Positions 1 to 8,724 are shown, numbered from the stretch's first letter. The stretch: DNA of 33,402 nucleotides from Prevotellaceae bacterium UBA1716 (GCA_002317225.1 DCIW01000191.1:1406-34807); one strand, 5' to 3'. The notes: generated by a model not told the origin, from the sequence alone. Numbers and translations: made by a program.

Positions 1-39
1 CTATCCGGATGGCCGCCCCCTTGGGGGGTCGGGGGGCTT
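1..39. repeat. GC-rich G-run/hairpin element after serC
   Basis: This stretch is strikingly GC-rich against its AT-rich surroundings. The plus strand has a C5 run, then two G6 runs separated by TC. Read on the minus strand after the serC stop, GCCCCC can pair with GGGGGC to form a stem, so it may act as a serC terminator. No U-tract follows within the window. The G-runs could instead belong to a short dispersed intergenic repeat. The element is cut by the window edge, so its full extent is unknown. Confidence 0.4.
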
Positions 40-1110
40 TTACTTGTGTGCTGCCTCAAACTCCTGCATGCAAGCAACGAGTGCCTGAACGCCTTCGACA
101 GACATTGCGTTGTAGCAAGATGCACGGAAACCACCTACGTCGCGGTGACCCTTAACACCTACCATGCCCTTTGAAGTGGCGAAGTCGAGGAAGTCCTTCT
201 CAAGTTCCTTGTACTCGTCCTTGAGAACGAATGTGATGTTCATGTATGAACGGCTGTCCTTCTCGGCTGTACCAACGAAGAGGGAGTTGCGGTCGATTTC
301 TGCGTAGAGGATGTCGGCACGCTCCTTTGCAATCTTAGCCATTGCCTCAACACCACCGTGAGCCTTCATGTAGCGGAGGTTCATGAGTGCAGAGTAGATT
401 GGCACTACTGGAGGAGTGTTGAACATAGAACCCTTCTTAACGTGAGTGCGGTAGTCGAGCATTGTTGGGATGTGGCGAGTTACCTTACCGAGTGCCTCGT
501 CCTTAACAATAACAAATGTAAGACCTGCCATAGCGAGGTTCTTCTGTGCACCACCATAGATCATTGTGTACTTGCTTACGTCAACTGGACGTGAGAAGAT
601 ATCTGATGACATATCTGCGATGAGTGGAACTGGTGAATCGATGTCTTCACGAATTTCTGTACCGTAGATAGTGTTGTTTGTAGTGATGTGGAAATAATCT
701 GCATCAGCTGGGATTTCGTAGTTCTTTGGGATGTAAGTGAAGTTCTTGTCGGCAGAAGAAGCAACTTCTACAACCTCACCGAATGCCTTAGCTTCCTTTT
801 CAGCCTTAGTTGCCCAAACACCTGTGTTGAGGTAAGCAGCCTTCTTCTCGAGGAAGTTGAAAGGAATCATGCAGAATTCGAGACTTGCACCACCACCAAG
901 GAAGATTACGGAGTAACCCTCAGGAATGTCGAGAAGTTCCTTGAAGAGAGCAACAGCCTCGTCAACTACTGGTTGGAAATTCTTTGCACGGTGGCTGATT
1001 TCCATAAGTGAAAGTCCTGAATTGTCGAAGTCAAGACAAGCAGCTGCAGTCTGTTCAATTACCTCGCGTGGGAGGATTGAAGGGCCTGCATTGAAATTGT
1101 ACTTTTTCAT
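40..1110 (-). CDS. serC: phosphoserine aminotransferase
   Basis: This is the PLP-dependent enzyme that converts 3-phosphohydroxypyruvate and glutamate to O-phosphoserine in serine biosynthesis; it also acts on the matching intermediate of pyridoxal phosphate synthesis. The 356-residue length is normal for the family. The N-terminal hallmark NAGPSILP is present. GGGASLEF (about 72-79) and NTIYGTE (about 146-152) are cofactor and substrate-binding segments. The aldimine lysine is K190 in GGAQKN. The ATG at 1110 is the only sensible start because the family motif begins at residue 7. A promoter about 105 bases upstream gives it its own transcript although corA lies upstream on the same strand, separated by a strong terminator. 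serA is not in the window; in many Bacteroidales it lies just downstream, so it may be beyond the edge (inference). Confidence 0.97.
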   Translation of the reverse strand: MKKYNFNAGPSILPREVIEQTAAACLDFDNSGLSLMEISHRAKNFQPVVDEAVALFKELLDIPEGYSVIFLGGGASLEFCMIPFNFLEKKAAYLNTGVWATKAEKEAKAFGEVVEVASSADKNFTYIPKNYEIPADADYFHITTNNTIYGTEIREDIDSPVPLIADMSSDIFSRPVDVSKYTMIYGGAQKNLAMAGLTFVIVKDEALGKVTRHIPTMLDYRTHVKKGSMFNTPPVVPIYSALMNLRYMKAHGGVEAMAKIAKERADILYAEIDRNSLFVGTAEKDSRSYMNITFVLKDEYKELEKDFLDFATSKGMVGVKGHRDVGGFRASCYNAMSVEGVQALVACMQEFEAAHK

Positions 1111-1213
1111 TGTTATTATTATTGTTAAATATGAATGATTTCTTTTATTGAGCGTTGTAAGATAATGCTTAGAAACAATTTCCTTTTACCTTTATAAGAT
1201 TCGTAAGCGAGGG

Positions 1214-1221
1214 CAAAGTTA
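1214..1221 (-). promoter_or_regulatory. serC promoter -7 box
   Basis: On the minus strand this reads TAACTTTG, a perfect Bacteroidota -7 element, followed by CCCTCGCTTACG. No good -33 TTTG is present at 19-21 bp; the nearest is CTTG near 1240-1243. Transcription should start near 1208 and give a leader of about 100 nt. Confidence 0.7.
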
Positions 1222-1294
1222 CAAATTTATATCGAAATGCAAGAATAAAATGATAAATTTATGCAAAAATCATTGAAATTGGTTGCAAAAAGAG

Positions 1295-1326
1295 AAAAAA
1301 TGGTCGTTGGGGAACAACCATTTTTT
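1295..1326 (-). terminator. corA rho-independent terminator
   Basis: A 14-bp stem (A6-TGGT with ACCA-T6, then GTT with AAC across one wobble) closes a four-base loop. On the minus strand the 3' arm ends in T6, so it ends corA transcripts before the serC promoter. Confidence 0.85.
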
Positions 1327-1344
1327 GCAATGTGAGTGTATTTG

Positions 1345-2271
1345 TTAGAGCCATTTCTTACGTTTGAACCACATGATGCTGCCACATGTGCTGATGATGC
1401 AGGCGGCGATGGCGAGAGGGAATCCTATCTTCCAGGCCTCCATTCCGTTGATGAGGTTCATACCGAACATTGAGGTGATGAGGGTTGGGAACATGATGAT
1501 CATGTTGAGCGATGTGAGGAGTCGCATCACCTTGTTCATATTATTATTAATAATGTTGGCGTAGGTGTCCATCGTCGAACCGATGATGTTGTTGTAGATG
1601 GCGGTGGTCTCTCGTGCCTGGTTCATCTCGATGTTGACATCCTCGATGAGTTCGGCATCGAGTTCGTCGACTGGAAGACGGAACTTGAGTTTGGAGAGGA
1701 GGTTTTCGTTACCACGGATGGATGTGGCAAAGTATGTGAGGGAGTCCTGAAGGCGTGAGAGATTGATAAGATCCTTGTTATCAATATCTTTGTCGAGGTC
1801 GCGTTTTGCCTTATCTACAATTCCTCCTACCTGCTTGAGGTACTTAAGGTACCAAACAGAAGCACAGAGGAAGAGGCGGAAAGTGAGGTCGGCGGCATCG
1901 ATGAATCCTTCGGCACGACGCATCTGATGATTGATGAAGTCGAGCATCATTCGGGTTTCCTGATTGCAGATGGTGATGATCTTGTCGCCCTTGATGAGGA
2001 TACCAAGCGGAATGGTGGTGTAAGGACTGCGTGACTGAAGGCTCTTGAGGTGCGGGATACGCATGATGACCATGAGCCATCCTTCGTCGAGGTCGTAACG
2101 TGCACGCTCGTCAGCATCGCTAACGTCGGCAAGGAAGTAGTCGGGCATGCCCATCTCGTTCTGAAGGAAATCTATATCGTCGTCGACAGGACATGTGACC
2201 TGCACCCAACAATTAGGTTCCCAGTTGTCGATATGCTTGATACCGCCATTGTAATTCCAGAATGTTCGCAT
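1345..2271 (-). CDS. corA: CorA-family magnesium/divalent-metal transporter
   Basis: The product is an inner-membrane channel of the CorA/MIT family, which takes up Mg2+ (or Co2+/Ni2+) as a pentamer. It has 308 residues. A large soluble N-terminal domain of about 245 residues is followed by a long helix rich in charged residues and two membrane segments close to the C-terminus. The signature GMN lies at 270-272 in the context MFGMNLING, just after the first membrane helix. The second helix is followed by the basic tail KRKKWL. The start at 2271 matches the Bacteroidota form that opens MRTFWNYNGG. The leader is about 135 nt and holds a strong hairpin. The substrate cannot be settled from sequence: GMN fits Mg2+ but some relatives prefer Zn2+ or Co2+. 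Confidence 0.92.
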   Translation of the reverse strand: MRTFWNYNGGIKHIDNWEPNCWVQVTCPVDDDIDFLQNEMGMPDYFLADVSDADERARYDLDEGWLMVIMRIPHLKSLQSRSPYTTIPLGILIKGDKIITICNQETRMMLDFINHQMRRAEGFIDAADLTFRLFLCASVWYLKYLKQVGGIVDKAKRDLDKDIDNKDLINLSRLQDSLTYFATSIRGNENLLSKLKFRLPVDELDAELIEDVNIEMNQARETTAIYNNIIGSTMDTYANIINNNMNKVMRLLTSLNMIIMFPTLITSMFGMNLINGMEAWKIGFPLAIAACIISTCGSIMWFKRKKWL

Positions 2272-2314
2272 TGTATCTGAATCTTTACTTTTAATATGTA
2301 GAATAGAAATAAGT

Positions 2315-2349
2315 GGGTAAAGACTCAGGTACCTTTAGAGTCTTTATCC
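2315..2349. other. inverted repeat in the corA leader
   Basis: Arms at 2315-2326 and 2338-2349 pair over 12 positions with one imperfect pair, around an 11-base loop that contains GGTACC. It lies inside the corA 5' leader, about 45 bases upstream of the start codon. There is no U-tract. It could be a leader control element or a protein-binding palindrome. Confidence 0.55.
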
Positions 2350-2414
2350 TATAAACTTGTTACTATTCGCCGGATAATCGTCCATTTGATGTTAATTTTA
2401 ATTTAATTCGAGTG

Positions 2415-2445
2415 CAAAGATAGTTCAAAGATTTAAAATAACAAT
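2415..2445 (-). promoter_or_regulatory. corA promoter
   Basis: The minus strand has ATTG at 2445-2442, a 19-bp spacer and a -7 box TATCTTTG at 2422-2415, followed by CACTCG. It overlaps the lon promoter on the other strand, so the two genes are fired back to back from about 60 bp. Confidence 0.75.
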
Positions 2446-2465
2446 GCTATTTCAATATTTTTTCG

Positions 2466-2473
2466 TAAATTTG
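2466..2473 (+). promoter_or_regulatory. lon promoter -7 box
   Basis: TAAATTTG matches the TAnnTTTG consensus and lies 44 bp before the lon ATG. No clear -33 TTTG is present, so the promoter may be weak or depend on an activator or another sigma factor. Confidence 0.6.
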
Positions 2474-2517
2474 CCGCGTTTTTATGACTAAATAATTTTT
2501 AATAGGATATATTTTTG

Positions 2518-4995
2518 ATGAAAGATATAAATTTTGACGATTTATTTGAGGAGAACCCACGCGATGGTTCCATCAGTATCATAGCAAAACTTGATGGACC
2601 GGAAACTGCAGAAATGGACTTTGAGGTGGACGTGGAGAGTGAGGTGCCTGTGCTTCCTCTTCGTGGCATCATGCTCTTCCCACAGACTGTGCTGCCTATA
2701 CGCATTGGCAGAAAGTCGTCGCTCGCTCTGCTCGAACATGCATCCAAGAAGAATCTGCCTATTGCAGTTTTTTCGCAGGTGAACGACAATATCGAAGAAC
2801 CAGTGCTCGAGGACCTCTACCATACGGGAGTGATTGCGAAGGTGATACGCATAATCAAGTTGCCTGACGGTTCGCAGACTGCCTTTGTGCAGGGTTTCGG
2901 CCGCATCCGTCTTGTGGAACTCATACTCAGCAGCAAGTGGCTCCGCGGACGTGTGGAGAGCTATCCTGAGAAGCGAGGCATGAATGGCGACCGCAATTTC
3001 AAGGCTCTTGCTGAGGCATGCCGAGACATGGCAAACAAGTTGTGCCAGTCGCTCCAAGGTTCGCAGATGATGGGGGCAACTATTGGCACCGAAAACATAA
3101 CGGAGGAGAATCTCCTTGTTAATTTTATATGTGCGAACATTCCGATGAGCAATAGCGAACGCATTGTCCTCCTCGAACAGAACACGATGGAGGATCGTGC
3201 GATGAAGTTGCTCTCTATGCTCAATAAGGAATATCAGTTCTCGAAGCTGAAGGCTAACATACAGTCGAAGACTCGAGAGGTGCTCACTCGTCAGCAACGA
3301 GAGCATTATCTCCGAATGGAGATGGACAACATCAAGGAGGAACTTGGCGAAGGTGGTTCGTCGGATCTTGAGCGTATTCGTCGTGCAGGATTGTTCAAGA
3401 ATTGGGACGAAAACATTCGGGATATGTTCTATAAGGAATTACGCAAGGCCGAGAATATGTCGCAAGCCAGTCCGGACTATCAGGTATCTCTCAACTATCT
3501 CCAGACTCTTGTCGATTTGCCTTGGGGCGAATATACTAAGGACAACCTCAACCTCTCTACTGCGGAGAAGACCCTCAACAAGGACCACTATGGCATGGAG
3601 AAGGTGAAGGAGCGTATACTCGAACACCTCGCTGTGCTGAAGATGCGTGGCGACTTCAAGAGTCCTATCATCTGTCTTTACGGCCCTCCGGGTGTGGGAA
3701 AGACTTCGCTCGGAAAGAGTATAGCCAAGTCGATGAAGCGTAACTATGTGCGTATGAGTCTTGGCGGTGTGCATGACGAAGCTGAAATCCGCGGACATCG
3801 CAAGACATACGTCGGTGCCATGCCTGGACGTATCATCAAGAGCATCATCAAGGCAGGAAGCAGCAATCCTGTGTTCATCCTCGATGAGATTGACAAGGTA
3901 ACAAACGACAATGTACATGGCGACCCAGCAAGTGCATTGCTCGAAGTGCTTGACCCTGAGCAGAATGTGGCTTTCCACGATAATTATCTCGATTGCGACT
4001 ACGACCTCTCGAAGGTTATGTTCATCGCAACTGCCAACAATATCAGCAGCATCCCTGCCCCACTCCTCGACCGTATGGAACTCATCGAGGTGAGCGGTTA
4101 TCTGACTGAGGAGAAGATTGAGATCGCGAAGCGTCATCTCATCCCAACCGAACTCGACAACCTCGGCATGAAGGACTCGAAGATTAAGTTCTCGAAGGCT
4201 GCAATTGAAAAGGTGATTGAGTCGTACACTCGTGAATCGGGTGTGCGTAATCTCGACAAGCAGATCAATTCGCTCCTGCGAAAGGTAACTCTCGAATATG
4301 CGAAGACCGGCACTCTTCCATCATCGGACATAAAGCCTGACGACGTGAAGAAATATCTCGGTACGGAACCTTTCACCCGCGATATATATCAGGGCAACGA
4401 CTACTACGGTGTTGTGACTGGTCTTGCATGGACAAGTGTGGGTGGCGAAATCCTCTTCATCGAGACAAGCATCAACGAGTCGAAGGGTGGCAAACTCACT
4501 CTTACGGGTAATCTGGGCGATGTGATGAAGGAGAGTGCTATGATTGCACTCGAATATATCAAGTCGCACACTGAAGTGCTCGGCGAACTCAATTGGACCA
4601 AGCCTGTAAAGGAGGGCGAGAAGGAGGAACCAACCACTTGGGCTGACTTCTTCGACTACCACTCTATCCACATGCATGTGCCTGAGGGTGCCACTCCTAA
4701 GGATGGTCCTTCGGCAGGTATCACTATTGCCACTTCGATTGCTTCAGCCCTCACCAAGCGTAAGGTTCGTGCCAATATCGCTATGACTGGCGAAATCACA
4801 CTCCGCGGCAAGGTACTCCCAGTGGGTGGTATCAAGGAGAAAATTCTTGCAGCAAAGCGTGCCGGCATAACCGACATACTTATCTGCGAGGATAACAGAA
4901 AGAATATTCTTGACATTCCTGAGAAATATGTGAAGGGAGTCACATTCCATTATGTGAAAGATGTGAAGGATGTTTTAGATTATGCATTGATATAG
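2518..4995 (+). CDS. lon: ATP-dependent Lon protease
   Basis: This cytosolic AAA+ protease degrades misfolded and regulatory proteins. The N-terminal substrate-binding LON domain covers about 40-250 (VPVLPLRGIMLFP near 44-56), followed by a coiled region. Walker A GPPGVGKTS starts near 389 and Walker B VFILDEIDK near 452. The C-terminal protease domain has the Ser-Lys dyad: S732 in PKDGPSAGIT and K775 in GGIKEK. The length of 825 residues is usual for Bacteroidota Lon. A TTG codon lies directly before the chosen ATG; I prefer ATG 2518, with AGGA about 11 bases upstream. tgt follows after 8 bases and lptG overlaps tgt, so the three are probably one transcript. An insert of about 15 residues with KEGEKEEPTT lies just before the HMHVPEGA segment of the protease domain. 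Confidence 0.97.
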   Translation: MKDINFDDLFEENPRDGSISIIAKLDGPETAEMDFEVDVESEVPVLPLRGIMLFPQTVLPIRIGRKSSLALLEHASKKNLPIAVFSQVNDNIEEPVLEDLYHTGVIAKVIRIIKLPDGSQTAFVQGFGRIRLVELILSSKWLRGRVESYPEKRGMNGDRNFKALAEACRDMANKLCQSLQGSQMMGATIGTENITEENLLVNFICANIPMSNSERIVLLEQNTMEDRAMKLLSMLNKEYQFSKLKANIQSKTREVLTRQQREHYLRMEMDNIKEELGEGGSSDLERIRRAGLFKNWDENIRDMFYKELRKAENMSQASPDYQVSLNYLQTLVDLPWGEYTKDNLNLSTAEKTLNKDHYGMEKVKERILEHLAVLKMRGDFKSPIICLYGPPGVGKTSLGKSIAKSMKRNYVRMSLGGVHDEAEIRGHRKTYVGAMPGRIIKSIIKAGSSNPVFILDEIDKVTNDNVHGDPASALLEVLDPEQNVAFHDNYLDCDYDLSKVMFIATANNISSIPAPLLDRMELIEVSGYLTEEKIEIAKRHLIPTELDNLGMKDSKIKFSKAAIEKVIESYTRESGVRNLDKQINSLLRKVTLEYAKTGTLPSSDIKPDDVKKYLGTEPFTRDIYQGNDYYGVVTGLAWTSVGGEILFIETSINESKGGKLTLTGNLGDVMKESAMIALEYIKSHTEVLGELNWTKPVKEGEKEEPTTWADFFDYHSIHMHVPEGATPKDGPSAGITIATSIASALTKRKVRANIAMTGEITLRGKVLPVGGIKEKILAAKRAGITDILICEDNRKNILDIPEKYVKGVTFHYVKDVKDVLDYALI

Positions 4996-5003
4996 AGCCC
5001 CTT

Positions 5004-6134
5004 ATGAATTTTACACTACAACATACCGACAACAAGACCAACGCTCGTGCCGGTCTCATCCATACAGACCACGGCGACATCCAGACACCTATCTTCATGC
5101 CAGTGGGTACATTGGCAAGTGTGAAGGGTGTGCATCTCCATGAGATAAAGGATGATATCAAGGCACAGATTATACTTGGCAATACATACCACCTCTATCT
5201 CCGACCAGGTCTTGAGGTGATTGAGGCAGCAGGCGGTTTGCATAAGTTCAATGGGTTTGACCGTCCTATGCTCACCGATTCGGGTGGTTTCCAGGTATTC
5301 TCTCTTGCTGGCATCCGCAAGATTAAGGAGGAAGGTGTGGAGTTTCGCAGTCATATCGACGGAAGCAAGCATTTCTTCACTCCTGAAGGCGTGATGGACA
5401 TCGAACGAACTATCGGTGCCGATATCATTATGGCATTTGACGAATGTCCTCCTGGCACCAGCGACTACGAATATTCGAAGAAGTCGTTGGCTCTGACTGA
5501 GCGTTGGCTCGATCGTTGTATCAAGCGTTTCAACGAGACAGAGCCTAAGTACGGATACCAACAGAGCCTCTTCCCTATCGTTCAGGGTTGCACTTACAAG
5601 GATCTCCGTCAGCATGCTGCTGAGAATGTGGCTTCGAAGGGCATGGATGGAAATGCAATCGGCGGACTTGCGGTTGGCGAACCTGCTGAGGTGATGTATG
5701 AGATGATTGAGGTGGTGAATGAGATTCTTCCTCAAGACAAGCCTCGATACCTCATGGGTGTCGGCACTCCTATCAACCTGCTTGAGGGCATTGAGCGTGG
5801 TGTGGATATGTTCGACTGCGTGATGCCTACTCGTAATGGACGCAATGCTCAAATCTTCACTAAGCACGGTACCATCAACTTCCGCAACAAGAAGTGGGAA
5901 ATGGACTTCTCGCCTCTCGACCCTGAAGGCACTTCGTATGTGGACTCTATGTATACGCGTGCGTATGTACATCATTTATTTAAAGCCCAAGAACTCCTCG
6001 CAATGCAGATTGCCTCAATCCACAATCTCGCATTCTATCTCTGGCTCGTTGGCGAAGCACGTCAGCATATCATTGCCGGCGATTTCGCAGTTTGGAAGGC
6101 AAAGATGTGTGAAGAATTAGGAAGAAGGTTATGA
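5004..6134 (+). CDS. tgt: tRNA-guanine transglycosylase (queuosine synthesis)
   Basis: The enzyme exchanges guanine 34 of tRNAs with GUN anticodons (Asp, Asn, His, Tyr) for the queuosine precursor. The 376-residue TIM barrel has D92 in TDSGGFQ as the general acid/base and D271 in MFDCVMPTRNGR as the nucleophile. GNTYHLYLRPG and the GGLAVGEP substrate loop are intact. The zinc site is not: where bacterial Tgt has CxCxxC, this protein has G309, S311 and D314, while the fourth ligand H340 in SIHNL remains. All other motifs are conserved, so the gene looks functional. It starts 8 bases after lon and its stop overlaps the lptG start as ATGA. tRNA-His(GUG), a Tgt substrate class, is encoded in this same window. 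Confidence 0.95.
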   Translation: MNFTLQHTDNKTNARAGLIHTDHGDIQTPIFMPVGTLASVKGVHLHEIKDDIKAQIILGNTYHLYLRPGLEVIEAAGGLHKFNGFDRPMLTDSGGFQVFSLAGIRKIKEEGVEFRSHIDGSKHFFTPEGVMDIERTIGADIIMAFDECPPGTSDYEYSKKSLALTERWLDRCIKRFNETEPKYGYQQSLFPIVQGCTYKDLRQHAAENVASKGMDGNAIGGLAVGEPAEVMYEMIEVVNEILPQDKPRYLMGVGTPINLLEGIERGVDMFDCVMPTRNGRNAQIFTKHGTINFRNKKWEMDFSPLDPEGTSYVDSMYTRAYVHHLFKAQELLAMQIASIHNLAFYLWLVGEARQHIIAGDFAVWKAKMCEELGRRL

Positions 6135-7354
6135 TAGTTTTTGATGTAGTTAACGGCAAACTGGTTCCCAAGTCGGGTGATCCAGAGGAAATTCGGGAGT
6201 TTCTTGAAAAGCAGAAGGAAACGTCCGGATGGAGAGGTGTGCGGAATTGGTGGCGAGACCACAGTCTGCTCTCCCGACTCGACCGTTATATCATCGGCAA
6301 ATTTCTCGGTACTTACTTCTTCTCCATCGCACTGATTATCTCTGTGGCTGTGGTGTTCGACTTCAACGAGAATATCGATAAGTTCCTTTCGAAGAACGCA
6401 CCGATGAAGGCGATATTCCTGGACTACTACGTCAACTTTGTACCATATTTCTCCAATCTGTTCAGTCAGTTGTTTGTGTTTGTGTCGGTAATCTTCTTTA
6501 CGACCAAACTCGCTGATAATTCGGAGATTATAGCGATGATGTCGACTGGTGTGAGTTTCAGAAGACTTATGCGGCCTTATATGATTTCGGCTGCGTTTAT
6601 CGGATTGCTGACATTTGTTCTCAGTTGCTATATCATTCCTGAAGGAAACGTGAAACGTGTGGATTTCGAGAATCGTTACAAACGTCGTGAAGTTATTACT
6701 TTCACGAGTAATGTGCAACTCGAAGTTGACACAGGTGTCATTGCGTATATCGGTCGTTATGAGGATACTCAAAAGACTGGTTATGAGTTTACTCTCGACA
6801 AGTTTGAGAACAAGAAACTCGTTAAGCATCTACAAGCAATGACCATCCAGTATGACTCTGTTGCTCCAGAACCTTACCATTGGATTTTGACCAATTATCA
6901 GACTCGTGACCTGCAAGGTATGCGAGAGGTATTGACCAACGGATACCGACTCGACACCGTCATACAGATGGAGCCACAAGATTTCCTTATCAACAAAGGG
7001 CAGCAGGAAACGCTTACCTCACCGAAACTTCGTGATTATATTACGCGACAGAAACAGCGTGGTTTTGCAAATATCAAGGAGTTTGAAGTTGAGTATTGGA
7101 AACGCGGTGCTTCAGCGTTTGCTGCGTTTATCCTGACCATCATTGGTGCCTCACTTTCTGCACGAAAACGAAAGAATGGTATGGGTGTGACTCTTGGTAT
7201 AGGTCTTGCTCTCAGTTTTGCTTATATCCTCTTTCAGACGGTGTCGTCAACATTTGCAATTCAGGCTAATTTTCCACCAATACTTGCTGTGTGGATTCCA
7301 AATATAATATATTCATTCATAGCACTTTATTGTTACATAAAAGCACCAAGATAA
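6131..7354 (+). CDS. lptG: LptF/LptG-family LPS export permease
   Basis: This is an inner-membrane permease of the LptB2FG transporter, which extracts LPS from the inner membrane and passes it to LptC. Its 407 residues show the family layout: three membrane helices in the first half (about 57-78, 105-127, 150-172), a periplasmic beta-jellyroll of about 150 residues, and three helices at the C-terminus (about 328-402) with SARKRKNG in the cytoplasmic turn. The start is the ATG that overlaps the tgt stop. This gives about 50 hydrophilic residues before RYIIGKFLGTYF, where most homologues begin, and no other in-frame ATG precedes the first helix. LptF and LptG cannot be told apart safely here. 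LptC of the same pathway is encoded 4.4 kb downstream. Confidence 0.88.
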   Translation: MIVFDVVNGKLVPKSGDPEEIREFLEKQKETSGWRGVRNWWRDHSLLSRLDRYIIGKFLGTYFFSIALIISVAVVFDFNENIDKFLSKNAPMKAIFLDYYVNFVPYFSNLFSQLFVFVSVIFFTTKLADNSEIIAMMSTGVSFRRLMRPYMISAAFIGLLTFVLSCYIIPEGNVKRVDFENRYKRREVITFTSNVQLEVDTGVIAYIGRYEDTQKTGYEFTLDKFENKKLVKHLQAMTIQYDSVAPEPYHWILTNYQTRDLQGMREVLTNGYRLDTVIQMEPQDFLINKGQQETLTSPKLRDYITRQKQRGFANIKEFEVEYWKRGASAFAAFILTIIGASLSARKRKNGMGVTLGIGLALSFAYILFQTVSSTFAIQANFPPILAVWIPNIIYSFIALYCYIKAPR

Positions 7355-7415
7355 TTTGTGCATTTCGCATATTGGTGACAAATAAGTATTAAGATAAAAA
7401 GATAAATAATAATAG

Positions 7416-8678
7416 ATGTATTTCGACGAATTAGACTTGTCATATGATGTCCTTGATGCACTTGATGCGATGAATTTCGACAAGTGTACACCGATTCAGG
7501 AAAAGGCAATTCCACCAATACTCCAAGGCCGCGATGTGATAGGTGTGGCACAGACCGGAACGGGCAAGACTGCCGCATATCTTCTGCCGGTACTTGACGA
7601 ATTGAGTTCTGGCAATTATCCTCACGATGTGGTCAATTGTATCATCATGTCCCCTACTCGCGAACTTGCACAACAGATTGACCAACAGGTTGAAGGCTTC
7701 GGCTATTACCTTGATGGAGTTTCGAGTGTTGCAGTTTATGGAGGAAATGATGGTGCTCGATTTGAGCAGGAACGTCGTGGTCTCGAGATGGGTGCAGATA
7801 TCATCATTGCCACTCCGGGACGACTTATTAGCCATCTTAACGGCGGACATATTGACCTCTCAAAGACCACATTCTTCATTCTTGACGAAGCTGATAGGAT
7901 GCTCGATATGGGTTTCTATGACGACATCATGAAGATTGCAGGGTATCTCGGTCCTAACCACCAGACAATCCTCTTTTCCGCCACAATGCCTCCTGAGATT
8001 CAGAAGCTCGCAAGCAATATCCTTCACGACCCTGTTGAGATAAAGATTGCGGTAAGCAAGCCTGCCGAGAAGATCAAGCAAACTGCCTTCATCTGCTATG
8101 ACGGAATGAAGGATAAGATTGCTGAGCATATCCTTTCGGACAAAACTCTTGACCGTGTGATACTTTTTGCTTCTTCAAAACTGAAAGTGAAAGAACTCAA
8201 CCGAATGTTCAAGCAGAAAGGATATAATGTAGGTGCCATGCACTCTGATCTTGAACAGAAAGAACGTGACGAGATTATGTACGAGTTCAAGAACCGCCGA
8301 ATAGCTATCCTTATAGCAACTGATATCGTAAGTCGTGGCATCGATATTGATGACATACAACTCGTAATCAATTATGATGTGCCTCGTGATGCCGAAGATT
8401 ATGTACATCGAATCGGCCGAACAGCACGTGCAAATCGAGATGGTCAGGCTATCACTCTCGTTAACGAAAAGGACTATCCTTCACTCCGAAAAATAGAGCG
8501 TCTTATCGAGAAGGAAATCGATAAGCCGGATCTTCCTGAAGGTTGTGGCGAGAAGCCTGAAATCAAGTCGGGAAAGAATGGAAAGCGAGGCAATAATCGC
8601 AAGAAACATTATCATCGCAAACCCTCTTCAAAGTCAAAGAGTAAGGAAAAAGCACCTAAAAGTGAAAAGAAAGCTTAA
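7416..8678 (+). CDS. DEAD-box ATP-dependent RNA helicase (RhlE-like)
   Basis: The protein unwinds structured RNA in ribosome assembly, RNA decay or cold adaptation. All core motifs are visible: Q motif with TPIQ near 25-28, motif I AQTGTGKT (45-52), PTREL near 80-84, TPGR near 133-136, DEAD at 157-160, SAT at 188-190, then RGIDIDDI and HRIGRTAR in the second RecA domain. After about residue 375 it has a 45-residue tail rich in Lys, Arg and Ser (KSGKNGKRGNNRKKHYHRK), typical of RhlE/DbpA-type RNA-contact tails. It lies 61 bases after lptG with no terminator between them, so read-through is possible. No strong promoter was found in the gap. Confidence 0.94.
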   Translation: MYFDELDLSYDVLDALDAMNFDKCTPIQEKAIPPILQGRDVIGVAQTGTGKTAAYLLPVLDELSSGNYPHDVVNCIIMSPTRELAQQIDQQVEGFGYYLDGVSSVAVYGGNDGARFEQERRGLEMGADIIIATPGRLISHLNGGHIDLSKTTFFILDEADRMLDMGFYDDIMKIAGYLGPNHQTILFSATMPPEIQKLASNILHDPVEIKIAVSKPAEKIKQTAFICYDGMKDKIAEHILSDKTLDRVILFASSKLKVKELNRMFKQKGYNVGAMHSDLEQKERDEIMYEFKNRRIAILIATDIVSRGIDIDDIQLVINYDVPRDAEDYVHRIGRTARANRDGQAITLVNEKDYPSLRKIERLIEKEIDKPDLPEGCGEKPEIKSGKNGKRGNNRKKHYHRKPSSKSKSKEKAPKSEKKA

Positions 8679-8693
8679 AAGATACAAATTTAT

Positions 8694-8724
8694 TTTGCTG
8701 AGTGCGTAAATATATATATATTTG
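8694..8724 (+). promoter_or_regulatory. promoter of the outer-membrane protein gene
   Basis: TTTG at 8694-8697, a 19-bp spacer and TATATTTG at 8717-8724 match the -33/-7 consensus. The expected start is near 8729, giving a leader of about 45 nt. Confidence 0.75.

Noticed and set aside
2542..3306. 254-codon minus-strand open frame inside lon
   Set aside because: It is an antisense shadow of a well-conserved lon coding region; the translation is rich in His, Arg and Leu without a domain.
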